Origin: Nocardia australiensis | Lineage (GTDB): Bacteria > Actinomycetota > Actinomycetes > Mycobacteriales > Mycobacteriaceae | DNA length: 64,000 nt | Reading direction: 5' to 3' | NCBI RefSeq assembly: GCF_020733705.1 | Contig: NZ_JAJFZM010000001.1 | Location: forward strand, 1,364,001-1,428,000 | In this document: positions 9,050-17,633 of the stretch, one piece after another | How positions within the stretch are numbered: the stretch's first letter is position 1 | Layout of the letters: every line of letters begins with the position of its first letter | Program-made: the position numbers and the translations under genes | Notes under the pieces: model-generated | Told to the model about the DNA's origin: nothing | Database searches by the model: none | The model's input: the letters and a program-made list of their open reading frames with translations, nothing else

Positions 9050-9601
9050 ATGGCAGGCGACACGGTCATCACCGTCATCGGAAACTTGACGGCCGACCCC
9101 GAGCTTCGATTCACGCCCGCGGGCGCAGCGGTGGCGAACTTCACCGTCGCTTCGACTCCCCGCGTGTTCGACCGTAATTCGAATGAATGGAAAGACGGCG
9201 AAGCGCTTTTCTTGCGCTGCAATATCTGGCGCGAAGCTGCGGAAAATGTCGCCGAAAGCCTGACCCGGGGTTCACGTGTCATCGTGAGCGGACGGCTCAA
9301 GCAGCGCTCCTACGAAACCCGCGAGGGCGAGAAGCGCACAGTTGTGGAACTCGAGGTCGACGAAGTCGGTCCCTCGCTCCGCTACGCAACCGCGAAGGTC
9401 GCCAAGGCCAGTCGCGGCGGCGGCGGAGGCGGCGGATTCGGGTCCGGCGGCAGCGGTGGTGGCGGTGGCAACTTCGCCTCCTCTTCTGGCGGTAGTGGTG
9501 GTGGACGTTCCGGCGGGGCCGGAGACGATCCTTGGGGCAGCGCGCCTGCGGCGGGTTCCTTCGGGGGCAACAGCCGCGTAGACGACGAACCGCCGTTCTG
9601 A
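9050..9601 (+). CDS. ssb: Single-stranded DNA-binding protein
   Basis: A 183-residue SSB: N-terminal OB fold (about 1-112, starting [20 protein letters not shown]), then a Gly/Ser-rich disordered linker (about 120-170) and the acidic C-terminal tip DDEPPF that recruits replication and repair partners. It forms tetramers on single-stranded DNA during replication. The ATG is preceded by AGGAGGAACC. It lies between rpsF and rpsR as in most actinobacteria. The tip ends EPPF rather than the more common DIPF, a conservative change. Confidence 0.97.
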   Translation: MAGDTVITVIGNLTADPELRFTPAGAAVANFTVASTPRVFDRNSNEWKDGEALFLRCNIWREAAENVAESLTRGSRVIVSGRLKQRSYETREGEKRTVVELEVDEVGPSLRYATAKVAKASRGGGGGGGFGSGGSGGGGGNFASSSGGSGGGRSGGAGDDPWGSAPAAGSFGGNSRVDDEPPF

Positions 9602-9661
9602 CCAACGGCATTAATCGGCCCATTTCCACTTGGGCCATCAATGATTACGGAGTAAGAGACC

Positions 9662-9913
9662 ATGCCTAAAGCGCCAGCGCGCGAAAAGGTGCTGAAGAAG
9701 AAGGCTTGCACCTTCTGCAAGGAAGCCAAGACCGGCACCGTCAACATCGATTACAAGGACACCGCACTGCTGCGGAAGTACGTCAGTGATCGCGGCAAGA
9801 TCCGCGCTCGCCGGGTCACCGGTAACTGCGTGCAGCATCAGCGCGACGTCGCCGTTGCCGTGAAGAACTCGCGTGAGGTTGCGCTGCTGCCTTACGTGTC
9901 CACGGCTCGCTGA
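9662..9913 (+). CDS. rpsR: 30S ribosomal protein S18 (zinc-ligand, C+ form)
   Basis: An 83-residue S18 with CTFCKE near the N-terminus and GNCVQHQ in the middle; these Cys/His residues suggest the zinc-binding C+ form. Actinobacteria often carry a second, C- copy expressed under zinc starvation, which is not in this window. It binds S6 and the 16S platform, with GGAG upstream of the ATG. It is the S18 partner expected for the rpsF leader structure. Confidence 0.97.
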   Translation: MPKAPAREKVLKKKACTFCKEAKTGTVNIDYKDTALLRKYVSDRGKIRARRVTGNCVQHQRDVAVAVKNSREVALLPYVSTAR

Positions 9914-9929
9914 GAACGGGAGGCACGCA

Positions 9930-10382
9930 ATGAAGTTGATTCTGACAGCTGATGTGGACAACCTCGGTGCTCCCGGCGACACCGTGGAGGTCAAGGACGG
10001 CTACGGCCGGAACTACCTGCTGCCGCGCGGCCTGGCGATCGTTGCCAGTCGTGGTGCCGAGAAGCAGGTCGCGGGTATCCGCCGGGCGCAGGACGCCCGC
10101 AAGGTTCGCGACCTCGACCACGCCAACGAACTGAAGCAGGCCATCGAGGGCCTGGAGTCGGTGTCGCTTTCGGTGAAGACCGCGGGCACCGGCAAACTGT
10201 TCGGCTCGGTGACCCAGACCGACGTTGCCGCGGCCATCAAGTCAGCAGGCGGTCCGGTGGTCGACAAGCGCAGCATCGAGCTGCCGAAGTCGCACATCAA
10301 GTCGATCGGTAAGCACGACGTCGTGGTGCACCTGCACCCCGACGTGGTCGCCAAGTTCGACCTCGAGGTCGCCGCGAACTGA
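9930..10382 (+). CDS. rplI: 50S ribosomal protein L9
   Basis: A 150-residue L9: N-terminal domain [17 protein letters not shown]...[13 protein letters not shown], a central helix, and a C-terminal domain with GKLFGSVT and a final KFDLEVAAN. It binds 23S rRNA at the L1-stalk base. The ATG at 9930 has GGGAGG upstream; an upstream in-frame start at 9873 would lie inside rpsR and add 19 non-family residues, so it is rejected. It is the last gene of the operon and is followed by a strong terminator. Confidence 0.97.
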   Translation: MKLILTADVDNLGAPGDTVEVKDGYGRNYLLPRGLAIVASRGAEKQVAGIRRAQDARKVRDLDHANELKQAIEGLESVSLSVKTAGTGKLFGSVTQTDVAAAIKSAGGPVVDKRSIELPKSHIKSIGKHDVVVHLHPDVVAKFDLEVAAN

Positions 10383-10387
10383 GTTCG

Positions 10388-10434
10388 CCCCGAAGGCCAC
10401 TCTCGTGTTCGGCACGAGGGTGGCCTTCTTCGGG
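10388..10434 (+). terminator. Terminator of the rpsF-rplI operon
   Basis: Long stem-loop: CCCGAAGGCCAC...CTCGTG pairs with CACGAG...GTGGCCTTCTTCGGG around a TTCGG loop, 5 bp after the rplI stop. Confidence 0.85.
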
Positions 10435-10563
10435 TAGGTAGACGGCTTGCGCACCGGCCAGATCGGCTTGTGATCGTTCGGCCGTTGCTGCGGCCGGGCG
10501 TGTCCCGGATCCCCGTACACCCCGCACCCCACTGGGCTACGAAACCGACTGACCCGAATCAAG

Positions 10564-11367
10564 CTAGAGCATGGCTCGCGACTTGAGCCGCCCGGACAGA
10601 AGGTGTGCGTGTTCGAGGAGTAGCGTGCCCAACTCGGCATGTCGCGCGACCCGGAAACGGGTCTCGACACCAGTCAGACTCAGCGCCCACGCTGGGCGTC
10701 CGCCGCGATCGAAGACGGCGGCTCCGATGCCCCAACTTCCCTCGACAACAAGTGCCGGGTTGACCGCGTATCCGGTGATGCGGGTCGAATCGATACGTTC
10801 ACGGATGGATGCCTCGCGGTGCGCGTCGCCCCATGCCGGCCTGAGATCGGTGCGGGCGAAATAGTCGTCGACTTCGCGGGCTGGCAGATGGCTCAATATG
10901 GCTAATCCTGCCGATGCGACACCCAGCGGGAAGCGTTTGCCTTCATGAAGGACGTGTGACCGTAGCGGAAAGCTGCCCTCCTGGCTCAGGATGCAGACCG
11001 TTTCGTCGCCCCGACGTGCCGAGAGGAACGCGCTTTCGCCGGTTGTGCGGGAGAGTTGGTCGAGAACGTCGCGAGCCTGGTCGGTGACATCGTAACGGTT
11101 CCCTGCTGCTGCGCCGAGTAGATACAGCTCGGGTCCGAGCGACCAACGTCCGGTCCGCGTGTCCCGATCGATCAGCCCTTCCGCGGCCAATGAGGTGAGC
11201 AGTCTGTGAACAGTGGGGCGCGCGAGGCCCGACCGCTTTCCCAGTTCCGTCGTGGATGCGCCGGTGGGCTCGAACGCGCTGACGGCACGCAGCAGGCTTG
11301 CCGCTCGCTCGACTACATGGGAACCCTGCTGCATTCGTTCAGCCACGTCACCAGCATAAGCGTTCAT
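10564..11367 (-). CDS. IclR-family transcriptional regulator of the scoAB/thiolase genes
   Basis: A 267-residue IclR protein. The N-terminal winged helix-turn-helix runs from SHVVERAASLLRAVSAF through RPTVHRLLTSLAAEGL; the C-terminal effector domain contains GVASAGLAILSHLP and ITGYAVNPALVVEGSWGIGAAVFD. It is divergent from scoA over 149 bp, so it probably controls scoAB-thiolase and itself. ATG 11365-11367 was chosen although no clear Shine-Dalgarno precedes it; ATG 11332-11334 is an alternative. Closest functional models are PcaR/PcaU-type regulators of beta-ketoadipate genes; the ligand here is unproven. Confidence 0.88.
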   Translation of the reverse strand: MNAYAGDVAERMQQGSHVVERAASLLRAVSAFEPTGASTTELGKRSGLARPTVHRLLTSLAAEGLIDRDTRTGRWSLGPELYLLGAAAGNRYDVTDQARDVLDQLSRTTGESAFLSARRGDETVCILSQEGSFPLRSHVLHEGKRFPLGVASAGLAILSHLPAREVDDYFARTDLRPAWGDAHREASIRERIDSTRITGYAVNPALVVEGSWGIGAAVFDRGGRPAWALSLTGVETRFRVARHAELGTLLLEHAHLLSGRLKSRAML

Positions 11368-11376
11368 TAAATGGAC
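11362..11376. promoter_or_regulatory. Candidate IclR operator overlapping the regulator's start codon
   Basis: GTTCATTAAATGGAC is a 15-bp near-palindrome (one mismatched pair) that covers the start codon of the IclR gene, well placed for autorepression. Confidence 0.4.
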
Positions 11377-11456
11377 ACATTCTCGAAGTCTGATCGAGCG
11401 TCGAGCATTCTCTGACCAACTGGGCACGAAGCCTTTCGGCGGGGGGCCTGTGCGTT

Positions 11457-11497
11457 GTTCACTGGCAAGCAGATCAATCAACGTTCGATCAGTGAAC
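11457..11497. promoter_or_regulatory. Candidate IclR operator pair upstream of scoA
   Basis: GTTCACTG (11457-11464) and CAGTGAAC (11490-11497) form a perfect inverted repeat with centres 33 bp apart. The right arm is part of GTTCGATCAGTGAAC (11483-11497), which shares its GTTCGAT half with operators I recall for PcaR/PcaU-type IclR regulators. It ends 19 bp before scoA. Confidence 0.45.
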
Positions 11498-11516
11498 GAA
11501 AGAGCAGGGAGGTTCG

Positions 11517-12266
11517 GTGACAACAAAGGTGTACAGATCCGCGGCGGAGGCGGTCGCCGACATTGTCGACGGGTCGTCGCTCGCGGTCGGTGGGTTCGGT
11601 CTGTGCGGCATCCCGACCGAGCTGATCGGTGGTATCGCCGAGAGCGGTGTGTCGAGTCTCGACGTGTTCTCCAACAACTGCGGCGTGGACGACTATGGTC
11701 TGGGAATTCTGTTGTCGGCCGGTCAGATTCGTCGGGTGACGGCGTCGTATGTCGGTGAGAACAAGGAGTTCGCGCGGCAGTACCTCTCGGGTGAGCTGGA
11801 GGTGGAGCTGACGCCGCAGGGCACGCTGGCCGAACGGTTGCGGGCCGGTGGCGCCGGTATCCCCGCGTTCTACACTCCGGCCGGAGTCGGCACCCCAGTG
11901 TCCGAGGGCGGGCTGCCGTGGCGCTATAACGCCGACGGCTCCGTCGCGATCGCATCGCCGCCCAAAGAGACGCGGACCTTCGGTGGCAAGACCTTCGTGC
12001 TCGAGGAGTCGATCGTCGCCGACTACGCGCTCGTCCACGCCGAGATCGGTGACACCGAGGGCAACTTGGTGTTCAACAAGACCGCGATGAATTTCAACCC
12101 GCTGGCCGCGATGGCCGGCCGGGTCACCATCGCGCAGGTCGAGAAGCTGGTCGAGCCGGGCGAACTCGATCCCGCGCAGGTCCACCTGCCGGGCGTGTTC
12201 GTGCAGCGGGTGGTGCATACGGGTGCGGTGGACAAGCGAATCGAGAAGCGGACGGTGTCGGCATGA
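11517..12266 (+). CDS. scoA: 3-oxoacid CoA-transferase subunit A
   Basis: A 249-residue alpha subunit of a class I CoA-transferase: [15 protein letters not shown] (CoA-site glycine-rich loop), [38 protein letters not shown]. It moves CoA from succinyl-CoA to acetoacetate or 3-oxoadipate. The close resemblance remembered to mycobacterial ScoA favours acetoacetate. A GTG start follows GGGAGG. It overlaps scoB by 4 bp (ATGA), so the subunits are translationally coupled. An IclR gene upstream is also typical of pcaIJ; the pcaI reading cannot be excluded. Confidence 0.9.
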   Translation: MTTKVYRSAAEAVADIVDGSSLAVGGFGLCGIPTELIGGIAESGVSSLDVFSNNCGVDDYGLGILLSAGQIRRVTASYVGENKEFARQYLSGELEVELTPQGTLAERLRAGGAGIPAFYTPAGVGTPVSEGGLPWRYNADGSVAIASPPKETRTFGGKTFVLEESIVADYALVHAEIGDTEGNLVFNKTAMNFNPLAAMAGRVTIAQVEKLVEPGELDPAQVHLPGVFVQRVVHTGAVDKRIEKRTVSA

Positions 12267-12907
12267 GCTGGTCACGTGAGCAGATGGCCGCGCGCGCCGC
12301 GGCCGAGATGATCGACGGCGAGTACGTCAACCTGGGGATCGGCCTACCGACCTTGATCCCCAACTACCTTCCCGACGGGGTGAAGGTGGTTCTCCACTCG
12401 GAGAACGGCATCCTCGGCACCGGTCCCTACCCGACGGAGAACAAGGTTGATCCCGACCTGATCAACGCGGGCAAAGAGACCGTGACGGTGAACCCGGGTG
12501 CCGCGTTCTTCGATTCGGCGTTGTCGTTCGGCATGATTCGCGGTGGACACATCGACACCGCGGTGCTCGGTGGCATGCAGGTCTCCCGCAACGGGGACCT
12601 CGCCAACTGGATGGTTCCGGGCAAAATGGTCAAGGGCATGGGCGGCGCCATGGATCTGGTGCACGGTGCCCGGCGCGTCATCGTGGTCATGGAGCACACC
12701 GACCGAGACGGTGGCGCGAAGATCGTGGACGAGTGCACATTGCCGTTGACCGGCAGGGGTGTAGTGCGGCGCATCATCACCAACCTCGCGGTCATCGATG
12801 TCGAGGACGGCACGCTGATGCTGCGTGAAATCGCGCCCGACGTCACCGTGGAGCAAGTGCGGGAATCGACTGGCGCAGAACTGGTCATCGATCTGGAGGA
12901 GCGGTAA
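12263..12907 (+). CDS. scoB: 3-oxoacid CoA-transferase subunit B
   Basis: A 214-residue beta subunit containing the catalytic glutamate in [13 protein letters not shown], preceded by [16 protein letters not shown], with [25 protein letters not shown] in the second half. It forms the active site together with ScoA. Its TAA is followed directly by the ATG of the thiolase gene, so scoA-scoB-thiolase reads as one operon that would convert acetoacetate to acetoacetyl-CoA and then to acetyl-CoA. Confidence 0.92.
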   Translation: MSWSREQMAARAAAEMIDGEYVNLGIGLPTLIPNYLPDGVKVVLHSENGILGTGPYPTENKVDPDLINAGKETVTVNPGAAFFDSALSFGMIRGGHIDTAVLGGMQVSRNGDLANWMVPGKMVKGMGGAMDLVHGARRVIVVMEHTDRDGGAKIVDECTLPLTGRGVVRRIITNLAVIDVEDGTLMLREIAPDVTVEQVRESTGAELVIDLEER

Positions 12908-14110
12908 ATGTCGAGTGCCCGGATATCTGTCATCGTGGCCGGGGCCCGGACCCCCGTCGGACGGCTGCTCGGATCCTTGAAGGATCTTTCGGGATCCGAC
13001 CTCGGCGGTGTAGCGATCAAGGGCGCGTTGGAGAAGGCCGGTGTGGCGCCCGAGCAGGTCGAGTACGTGATCATGGGTCAGGTCCTCACCGCCGGCGCGG
13101 GCCAGATGCCGGCACGCCAGGCAGCCGTGGCCGCAGGCATCCCGATGAGTGTTCCCGCTCTGACCGTCAACAAGGTGTGCCTATCGGGCGTCGACGCGAT
13201 CGCGCTGGCCGACCAGTTGATCCGAGCCGGCGAGTTCGACGTCGTCGTGGCCGGTGGCCAGGAGTCGATGTCCCGCGCGCCCCACATGCTCGAGAAGAGC
13301 CGTGCGGGCTTCAAGTATGGCGATGTCACGTTGCGCGACCACATGGCCTACGACGGCCTGCACGACATCTTCACCGATCAGCCGATGGGTTACCTCACCG
13401 AGCGGCGCAACCAGGACGACGACCAGCGCATCACCCGTGAGGAGCAGGACGCATTCGCGGCCGCCTCGCACCAAAATGCCGCCCGCGCATGGAAGGACGG
13501 GCTGTTCGCCGACGAGGTCGTGCCGGTGACCATCCCGCAGCGTCGTGGTGAGCCGATCGTCGTGACCGAGGACGAGGGCGTCCGCGCCGACACCACCGTC
13601 GACTCGCTGGGCAAGCTGCGTCCGGCCTTCGTCAAGGACGGCTCGATTACCGCTGGCACCGCGTCGCAGATCTCCGACGGTGCCGCCGCAGTGGTCGTGA
13701 TGAGTAAGACCAAGGCCGAGGAGCTCGGACTCGAGTGGATCGCGGAGATCGGCGCGCACGGCGTCGTCGCGGGTCCCGATTCGACCCTGCAGTCCCAGCC
13801 GGCCCGAGCGATCGCCCGCGCCTGCGAGCGTGAGGGCATCGTGCCGAAGGACCTCGACGTCGTCGAGATCAATGAGGCGTTCGCCGCCGTGGGCATCGCG
13901 TCCACCCGTGAGCTGGGTATCGACGCCGCGAAGGTGAATGTCAACGGTGGCGCGATCGCGATCGGCCACCCGCTCGGCATGTCCGGCGCCCGCATCGCGC
14001 TGCACCTCGTCCTCGAGCTCCAGCGTCGGGGTGGCGGCATCGGAGCCGCCGCGCTGTGCGGTGGCGGCGGACAGGGCGACGCCCTGATTGTCCGGGTGCC
14101 GAAGAAATAG
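12908..14110 (+). CDS. Acetyl-CoA acetyltransferase (thiolase)
   Basis: A 400-residue thiolase with the nucleophilic cysteine in [11 protein letters not shown] (about residue 92), catalytic His in [18 protein letters not shown] and the second Cys in [11 protein letters not shown]. The sequence follows the mycobacterial FadA4-type acetoacetyl-CoA thiolases (from memory) more than PcaF. It starts immediately after scoB and ends before a strong hairpin. With ScoAB it completes acetoacetate utilisation; a 3-oxoadipyl-CoA thiolase role is the alternative. Confidence 0.92.
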   Translation: MSSARISVIVAGARTPVGRLLGSLKDLSGSDLGGVAIKGALEKAGVAPEQVEYVIMGQVLTAGAGQMPARQAAVAAGIPMSVPALTVNKVCLSGVDAIALADQLIRAGEFDVVVAGGQESMSRAPHMLEKSRAGFKYGDVTLRDHMAYDGLHDIFTDQPMGYLTERRNQDDDQRITREEQDAFAAASHQNAARAWKDGLFADEVVPVTIPQRRGEPIVVTEDEGVRADTTVDSLGKLRPAFVKDGSITAGTASQISDGAAAVVVMSKTKAEELGLEWIAEIGAHGVVAGPDSTLQSQPARAIARACEREGIVPKDLDVVEINEAFAAVGIASTRELGIDAAKVNVNGGAIAIGHPLGMSGARIALHLVLELQRRGGGIGAAALCGGGGQGDALIVRVPKK

Positions 14111-14191
14111 CTGCGTACCCCTCGGCGGCACCCCGCGGTCGACCCCTTCCACGACGGATCGTTCCAGACCATCGAGGACGTCACCATGGAA

Positions 14192-14223
14192 TGCAGTCGG
14201 CTGGTCATCACCAGCCGACTGCA
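14192..14223 (+). terminator. Terminator of the scoAB-thiolase operon
   Basis: Perfect 14-bp stem with a 4-nt loop (CATC): TGCAGTCGGCTGGT / ACCAGCCGACTGCA, 81 bp after the thiolase stop. Confidence 0.82.
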
Positions 14224-15100
14224 CAGCCGACTCGGGTACGTCACCCCCGACGAGTACGAGGCCGATCACTACTCTCTGCATGGCCTCGTAACTCGCCGAA
14301 GCCACACTGAACACTGCATCAAGCCCGGTCCGGTCCGAGGCTCGAGTCGTGCACCCTCGCGCTGCACGCATTCCCACGGTGTGGATCGGGCAGAACCACC
14401 ATTACCGAACGACAAATAGGACGGACCTCTGGCAACCAGTCGACCGATTGCCCTGGAAAACGTCATCTAAATCCGGAACCCGCACTTCGCATGTGCCGAG
14501 TCGATCGGCGGACCAACTGTCGCGAATAGCCGATTATTTGCCATCGCTACTGTGACGTGATTCGGGTCATTCTTGGCTTTGCATGCTATCGGCTCCACCT
14601 TCGGTTATATCACTGGCGAATCGCCAAGAAACCAACCGGACGAAATGTGACGCGTGCCATATCTAGGACCGCACTGTTTACCCAACACTCCCGACTGTTC
14701 AACTGAGCCGACACGCCGGAATCTAATTGATCCACACGTACACAGATTCGGAAATCTATGTCTATCTGCGCATCTGAACGCAGCGACCAGGGTTTTCCCC
14801 AAGTAGTACACAGGGGGTGCACACGGTTAGGTAAACAGTCCCCAGGTTATCCACAGATGTGTGCACAGCGCGGTTTGGCGAGGGCCTATCCGGTCGCCTA
14901 GGTTCATCGCAAAGTCATACTCGGACCGCCAAGTACGGCATGATGCGGCACCCGCCACAGCGGTTGCTGGAACCCGCAGGTAGCGCCCTCGAACGGTGTC
15001 GGCCGCACCCTAGGGCCGCCGCGAACGTGTCGGTACCCCGGCGTACAACGAGTCATCGATAGTGTGAATCCCGGTCGTGGGGGAAAGGACGGTCGAGTCG
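14224..15100. other. Gene-free, relatively AT-rich spacer upstream of dnaB with DnaA-box matches
   Basis: No reading frame here has family-like sequence or a good ribosome binding site. The part from about 14400 to 14870 is visibly richer in A/T than its surroundings. It contains an exact TTATCCACA (14847-14855), TGATCCACA with one mismatch to it (14728-14736), and inverted arms GTGCACAC (14817-14824) / GTGTGCAC (14859-14866) around the exact box. It could be a DnaA-controlled promoter of dnaB or a DnaA-titrating site; it is not shown to be an origin. Confidence 0.5.
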
Positions 15101-16480
15101 GTGGCAGTCGTCGACGACCGCGGACATGCGGAGTATTCCGAACCACCCGGTGAAGACTTCGGCAGGCAGCCTCCGCACGACATGGCGGCCGAGCAGTCGG
15201 TGCTCGGTGGCATGCTGCTCAGCAAGGACGCCATCGCCGACGTCATCGAAGCGCTGCGCCCCGGCGATTTCTACCGTCCCGCCCATCAGGCCATTTTCGA
15301 CACGATCCTCGACCTCTACGGTCGCGGCGAGCCCGCCGACCCTGTAACCGTCGCCGCCGGCCTCGACCGCCGCGGCGAGCTCAAGCGCATCGGCGGCGCC
15401 CCATACATCGTCACCCTGACCCAGACCGTCCCCACCGCCGCCAACGCCGGCTACTACGCCGAGATCGTCGCCGAGAAGGCCATCCTGCGCCGCCTCGTCG
15501 AGGCAGGCACCCGCATCGTCCAGTACGGCTACGCGGGCGCCGACGGCCAAGACATCGCCGAGGTCGTCGACCGCGCCCAAGCTGAGGTCTACGAGGTCAC
15601 CGAACGCCGCACCACCGAAGACTTCCTCCCCCTCGAGGAACTCCTCCAGCCCACGATGGACGAAATCGACTCCATTGCCAGCCGCGGCGGCATCTCCCTC
15701 GGCGTCCCCACCGGCTTCACCGAACTCGACGAAGTGACCAACGGCCTGCACCCGGGCCAGATGATCATCGTCGCGGCTCGTCCTGGTGTCGGTAAATCGA
15801 CTCTGGGAATGGATTTCATGCGCAGCTGCTCCATCAAGCATGGGCTGCCGAGTGTGATCTTCTCCTTGGAGATGAGCCGCACCGAGATCGTAATGCGCCT
15901 GCTATCTGCCGAGGCGAAAATCAAACTGGGTGACATGCGTTCCGGTCGGATGAGCGATGACGACTGGACGAAATTGGCACGGCGTATGAGTGAGATCAGC
16001 GAGGCGCCATTGTTCGTGGACGATTCGCCGAACTTGACCATGATGGAGATCCGAGCGAAGGCGCGACGGCTGAAGCAACGCCACGACCTGAAACTCGTAG
16101 TGGTCGACTACCTACAGCTGATGACCTCCGGCAAGAAAGTCGAATCCCGCCAGCAGGAAGTCTCGGATTTCTCGCGAAATCTGAAGCTACTCGCCAAGGA
16201 ACTCGAAGTTCCGGTAGTCGCAATCAGTCAGCTGAACCGTGGTCCCGAACAACGAACCGACAAGCGCCCCATGGTGTCTGACCTGCGCGAATCCGGCTCG
16301 CTCGAACAAGATGCCGATATGGTCATCCTGCTGCATCGTCCCGACGCGATCGAGCGAGACGACCCACGCGGCGGCGAAGCCGACCTGATTCTCGGCAAGC
16401 ATCGAAATGGCCCCACCGCCACCATCACTGTCGCGCACCAACTGCATCTCAGCCGGTTCGTGGACATGGCCCGGGGTTGA
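15101..16480 (+). CDS. dnaB: Replicative DNA helicase DnaB
   Basis: A 459-residue DnaB: N-terminal primase-interacting domain (AAEQSVLGGMLLSKDAIADV; FYRPAHQAIFD), a linker helix, and a C-terminal RecA-type motor with Walker A ARPGVGKST, Walker B KLVVVDYLQLM and the motif SDLRESGSLEQDADMV. The hexamer unwinds the replication fork. GTG 15101 gives an N-terminus (VAVVDD) like the mycobacterial protein; a GTG at 15077 would add eight residues. The M. tuberculosis homologue contains an intein; this one is uninterrupted. Confidence 0.96.
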   Translation: MAVVDDRGHAEYSEPPGEDFGRQPPHDMAAEQSVLGGMLLSKDAIADVIEALRPGDFYRPAHQAIFDTILDLYGRGEPADPVTVAAGLDRRGELKRIGGAPYIVTLTQTVPTAANAGYYAEIVAEKAILRRLVEAGTRIVQYGYAGADGQDIAEVVDRAQAEVYEVTERRTTEDFLPLEELLQPTMDEIDSIASRGGISLGVPTGFTELDEVTNGLHPGQMIIVAARPGVGKSTLGMDFMRSCSIKHGLPSVIFSLEMSRTEIVMRLLSAEAKIKLGDMRSGRMSDDDWTKLARRMSEISEAPLFVDDSPNLTMMEIRAKARRLKQRHDLKLVVVDYLQLMTSGKKVESRQQEVSDFSRNLKLLAKELEVPVVAISQLNRGPEQRTDKRPMVSDLRESGSLEQDADMVILLHRPDAIERDDPRGGEADLILGKHRNGPTATITVAHQLHLSRFVDMARG

Positions 16481-16878
16481 GCGAGGTTCTGGATTCTCAC
16501 TTCGAGCTTCATAATCTCAGAGCTGACTTCGCGTCAACCTCACATATGAAGCCCAAGTGAGACAAGCTGTTTGAAACGGCTACACCATCTTCTCTTGGGT
16601 GGCACGCCGTCCTGAGCGAACCGCGTAGGAATCGGTGGCGAATGAGCGCGAGATCGAATTTTGAGACGGCCGTCGTCGCCGTGCGCCACGCACGCAACAA
16701 CGTTGAAGAGATCCCAGGTCGCCGACCGGAGCCGGGACCAATCGGTGCCGCATTCTTCGCAGCGGAGTGCTGTTGCATTCGGACCGAGCGGTTCGGCTCG
16801 CTTGCGTTCTGCAATGATCACGGATGACTAGTGACCGTCCCGCTGGGATAGGCGGCGACCTCAACGATCAGGGTTTCG
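16481..16878. other. Intergenic stretch between dnaB and the DUF3558 gene
   Basis: Beyond the dnaB terminator, the only frame of note is on the minus strand (16540-16821, GTG start, 93 codons). It contains CEECG and, 19 residues later, CVAH: a C-x2-C...C-x2-H zinc-ligand spacing. It has no convincing Shine-Dalgarno and its second half is low-complexity, so it is not called as a gene. Confidence 0.35.
16495..16562 (+). terminator. Inverted repeat / probable terminator after dnaB
   Basis: TCTCACTT...GCTTCAT (16495-16512) is complementary to ATGAAGC...AAGTGAGA (16546-16562) apart from a 3/2-nt internal loop, starting 15 bp after the dnaB stop with a 33-nt loop. Confidence 0.6.
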
Positions 16879-17517
16879 ATGATGAGAAGAAGCTTCGCCG
16901 CTGGTTGCCTGGTGGCGAGTGCGACGACGCTGGTCGCCTGTGCCGGTAATTCCACCGATCAGGGTGCTAACACGGTGGTTTCGGCGACGGCCTCGCCCGC
17001 GACGTCTGCCGAGGCGACCGCCTCCGTGCAGGTGAGCGTCCCACCGGCGCCGGTGCAGACCGGCGCCGAACAGGTTCGGTTCGATCCATGTGTGGATGTG
17101 GGCGACGACCTGGTGACCCGGGCCGGATTCGACCCGGCGACTCGCGAAAGAGCCACAGCCGAAGGCGTTTCCACGCTTTTCACGACAATCGGCTGCCAAT
17201 TCTGGCGTGAGACACTCGTTGATGGCGAGAAGTACCCCACTGGCGCGGTGTCGGTGACGTCGAGCGACTTGACCCTTGATGATTTCCGGAAGAACCCGGG
17301 CCACAGCATATTCAACTCTGACCCGATCGGCGGGCGCGAGGCCGTGCTGTACCGGACTCCACAGCTGGACGGCGCTTGCACGGCGTCGATCAAATCATCC
17401 GACGGGACTTTCACGGTTGGCCTGATTGTGCCCCCCGGTCCAGTTGCCGTGCCACCGCCATGTGACCAGATCCGTCAGATCGCCGAAACCTTCAGCGAAT
17501 CACTCGGCACCGACTAG
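16879..17517 (+). CDS. DUF3558 family lipoprotein
   Basis: A 212-residue secreted lipoprotein: signal peptide MMRRSFAAGCLVASATTLVAC with the lipobox LVAC (lipidated Cys at about 21), a Thr/Ala/Ser-rich linker, then a globular domain with paired cysteines (FDPCVDV...IGCQFWR...GACTASIK...PPPCDQI), the DUF3558 pattern. It is anchored to the outer face of the membrane. The family has no firm function and is common in mycolic-acid actinobacteria. It precedes the ESX-like pair by 116 bp. Confidence 0.87.
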   Translation: MMRRSFAAGCLVASATTLVACAGNSTDQGANTVVSATASPATSAEATASVQVSVPPAPVQTGAEQVRFDPCVDVGDDLVTRAGFDPATRERATAEGVSTLFTTIGCQFWRETLVDGEKYPTGAVSVTSSDLTLDDFRKNPGHSIFNSDPIGGREAVLYRTPQLDGACTASIKSSDGTFTVGLIVPPGPVAVPPPCDQIRQIAETFSESLGTD

Positions 17518-17633
17518 TGCCTCCATTTGACGGACCATGCCCGCACACATAATGTCGCGAGGCACGAGTCTGGCGGTGGGGCAACGATGTTCGGCTCCAC
17601 TTCGGGGAAAGTACAGAGTTAGGGCATTAACGG

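Noticed and set aside
11368..11955. Longer IclR protein of 463 residues
   Set aside because: The extra N-terminal residues are Arg/Pro-rich, antisense to scoA and unlike the family.
12344..14377. Long minus-strand frames opposite scoB and the thiolase gene
   Set aside because: Mirror frames produced by high third-position GC; the plus-strand proteins have full catalytic motifs.
14224..15100. Origin of replication beside dnaB
   Set aside because: Only two DnaA-box matches were found and dnaA/dnaN are absent; called as a DnaA-box spacer instead.
15101..16480. Intein in dnaB, as in M. tuberculosis
   Set aside because: The protein is 459 residues and the motor domain is continuous from the Walker A to the Walker B motif.
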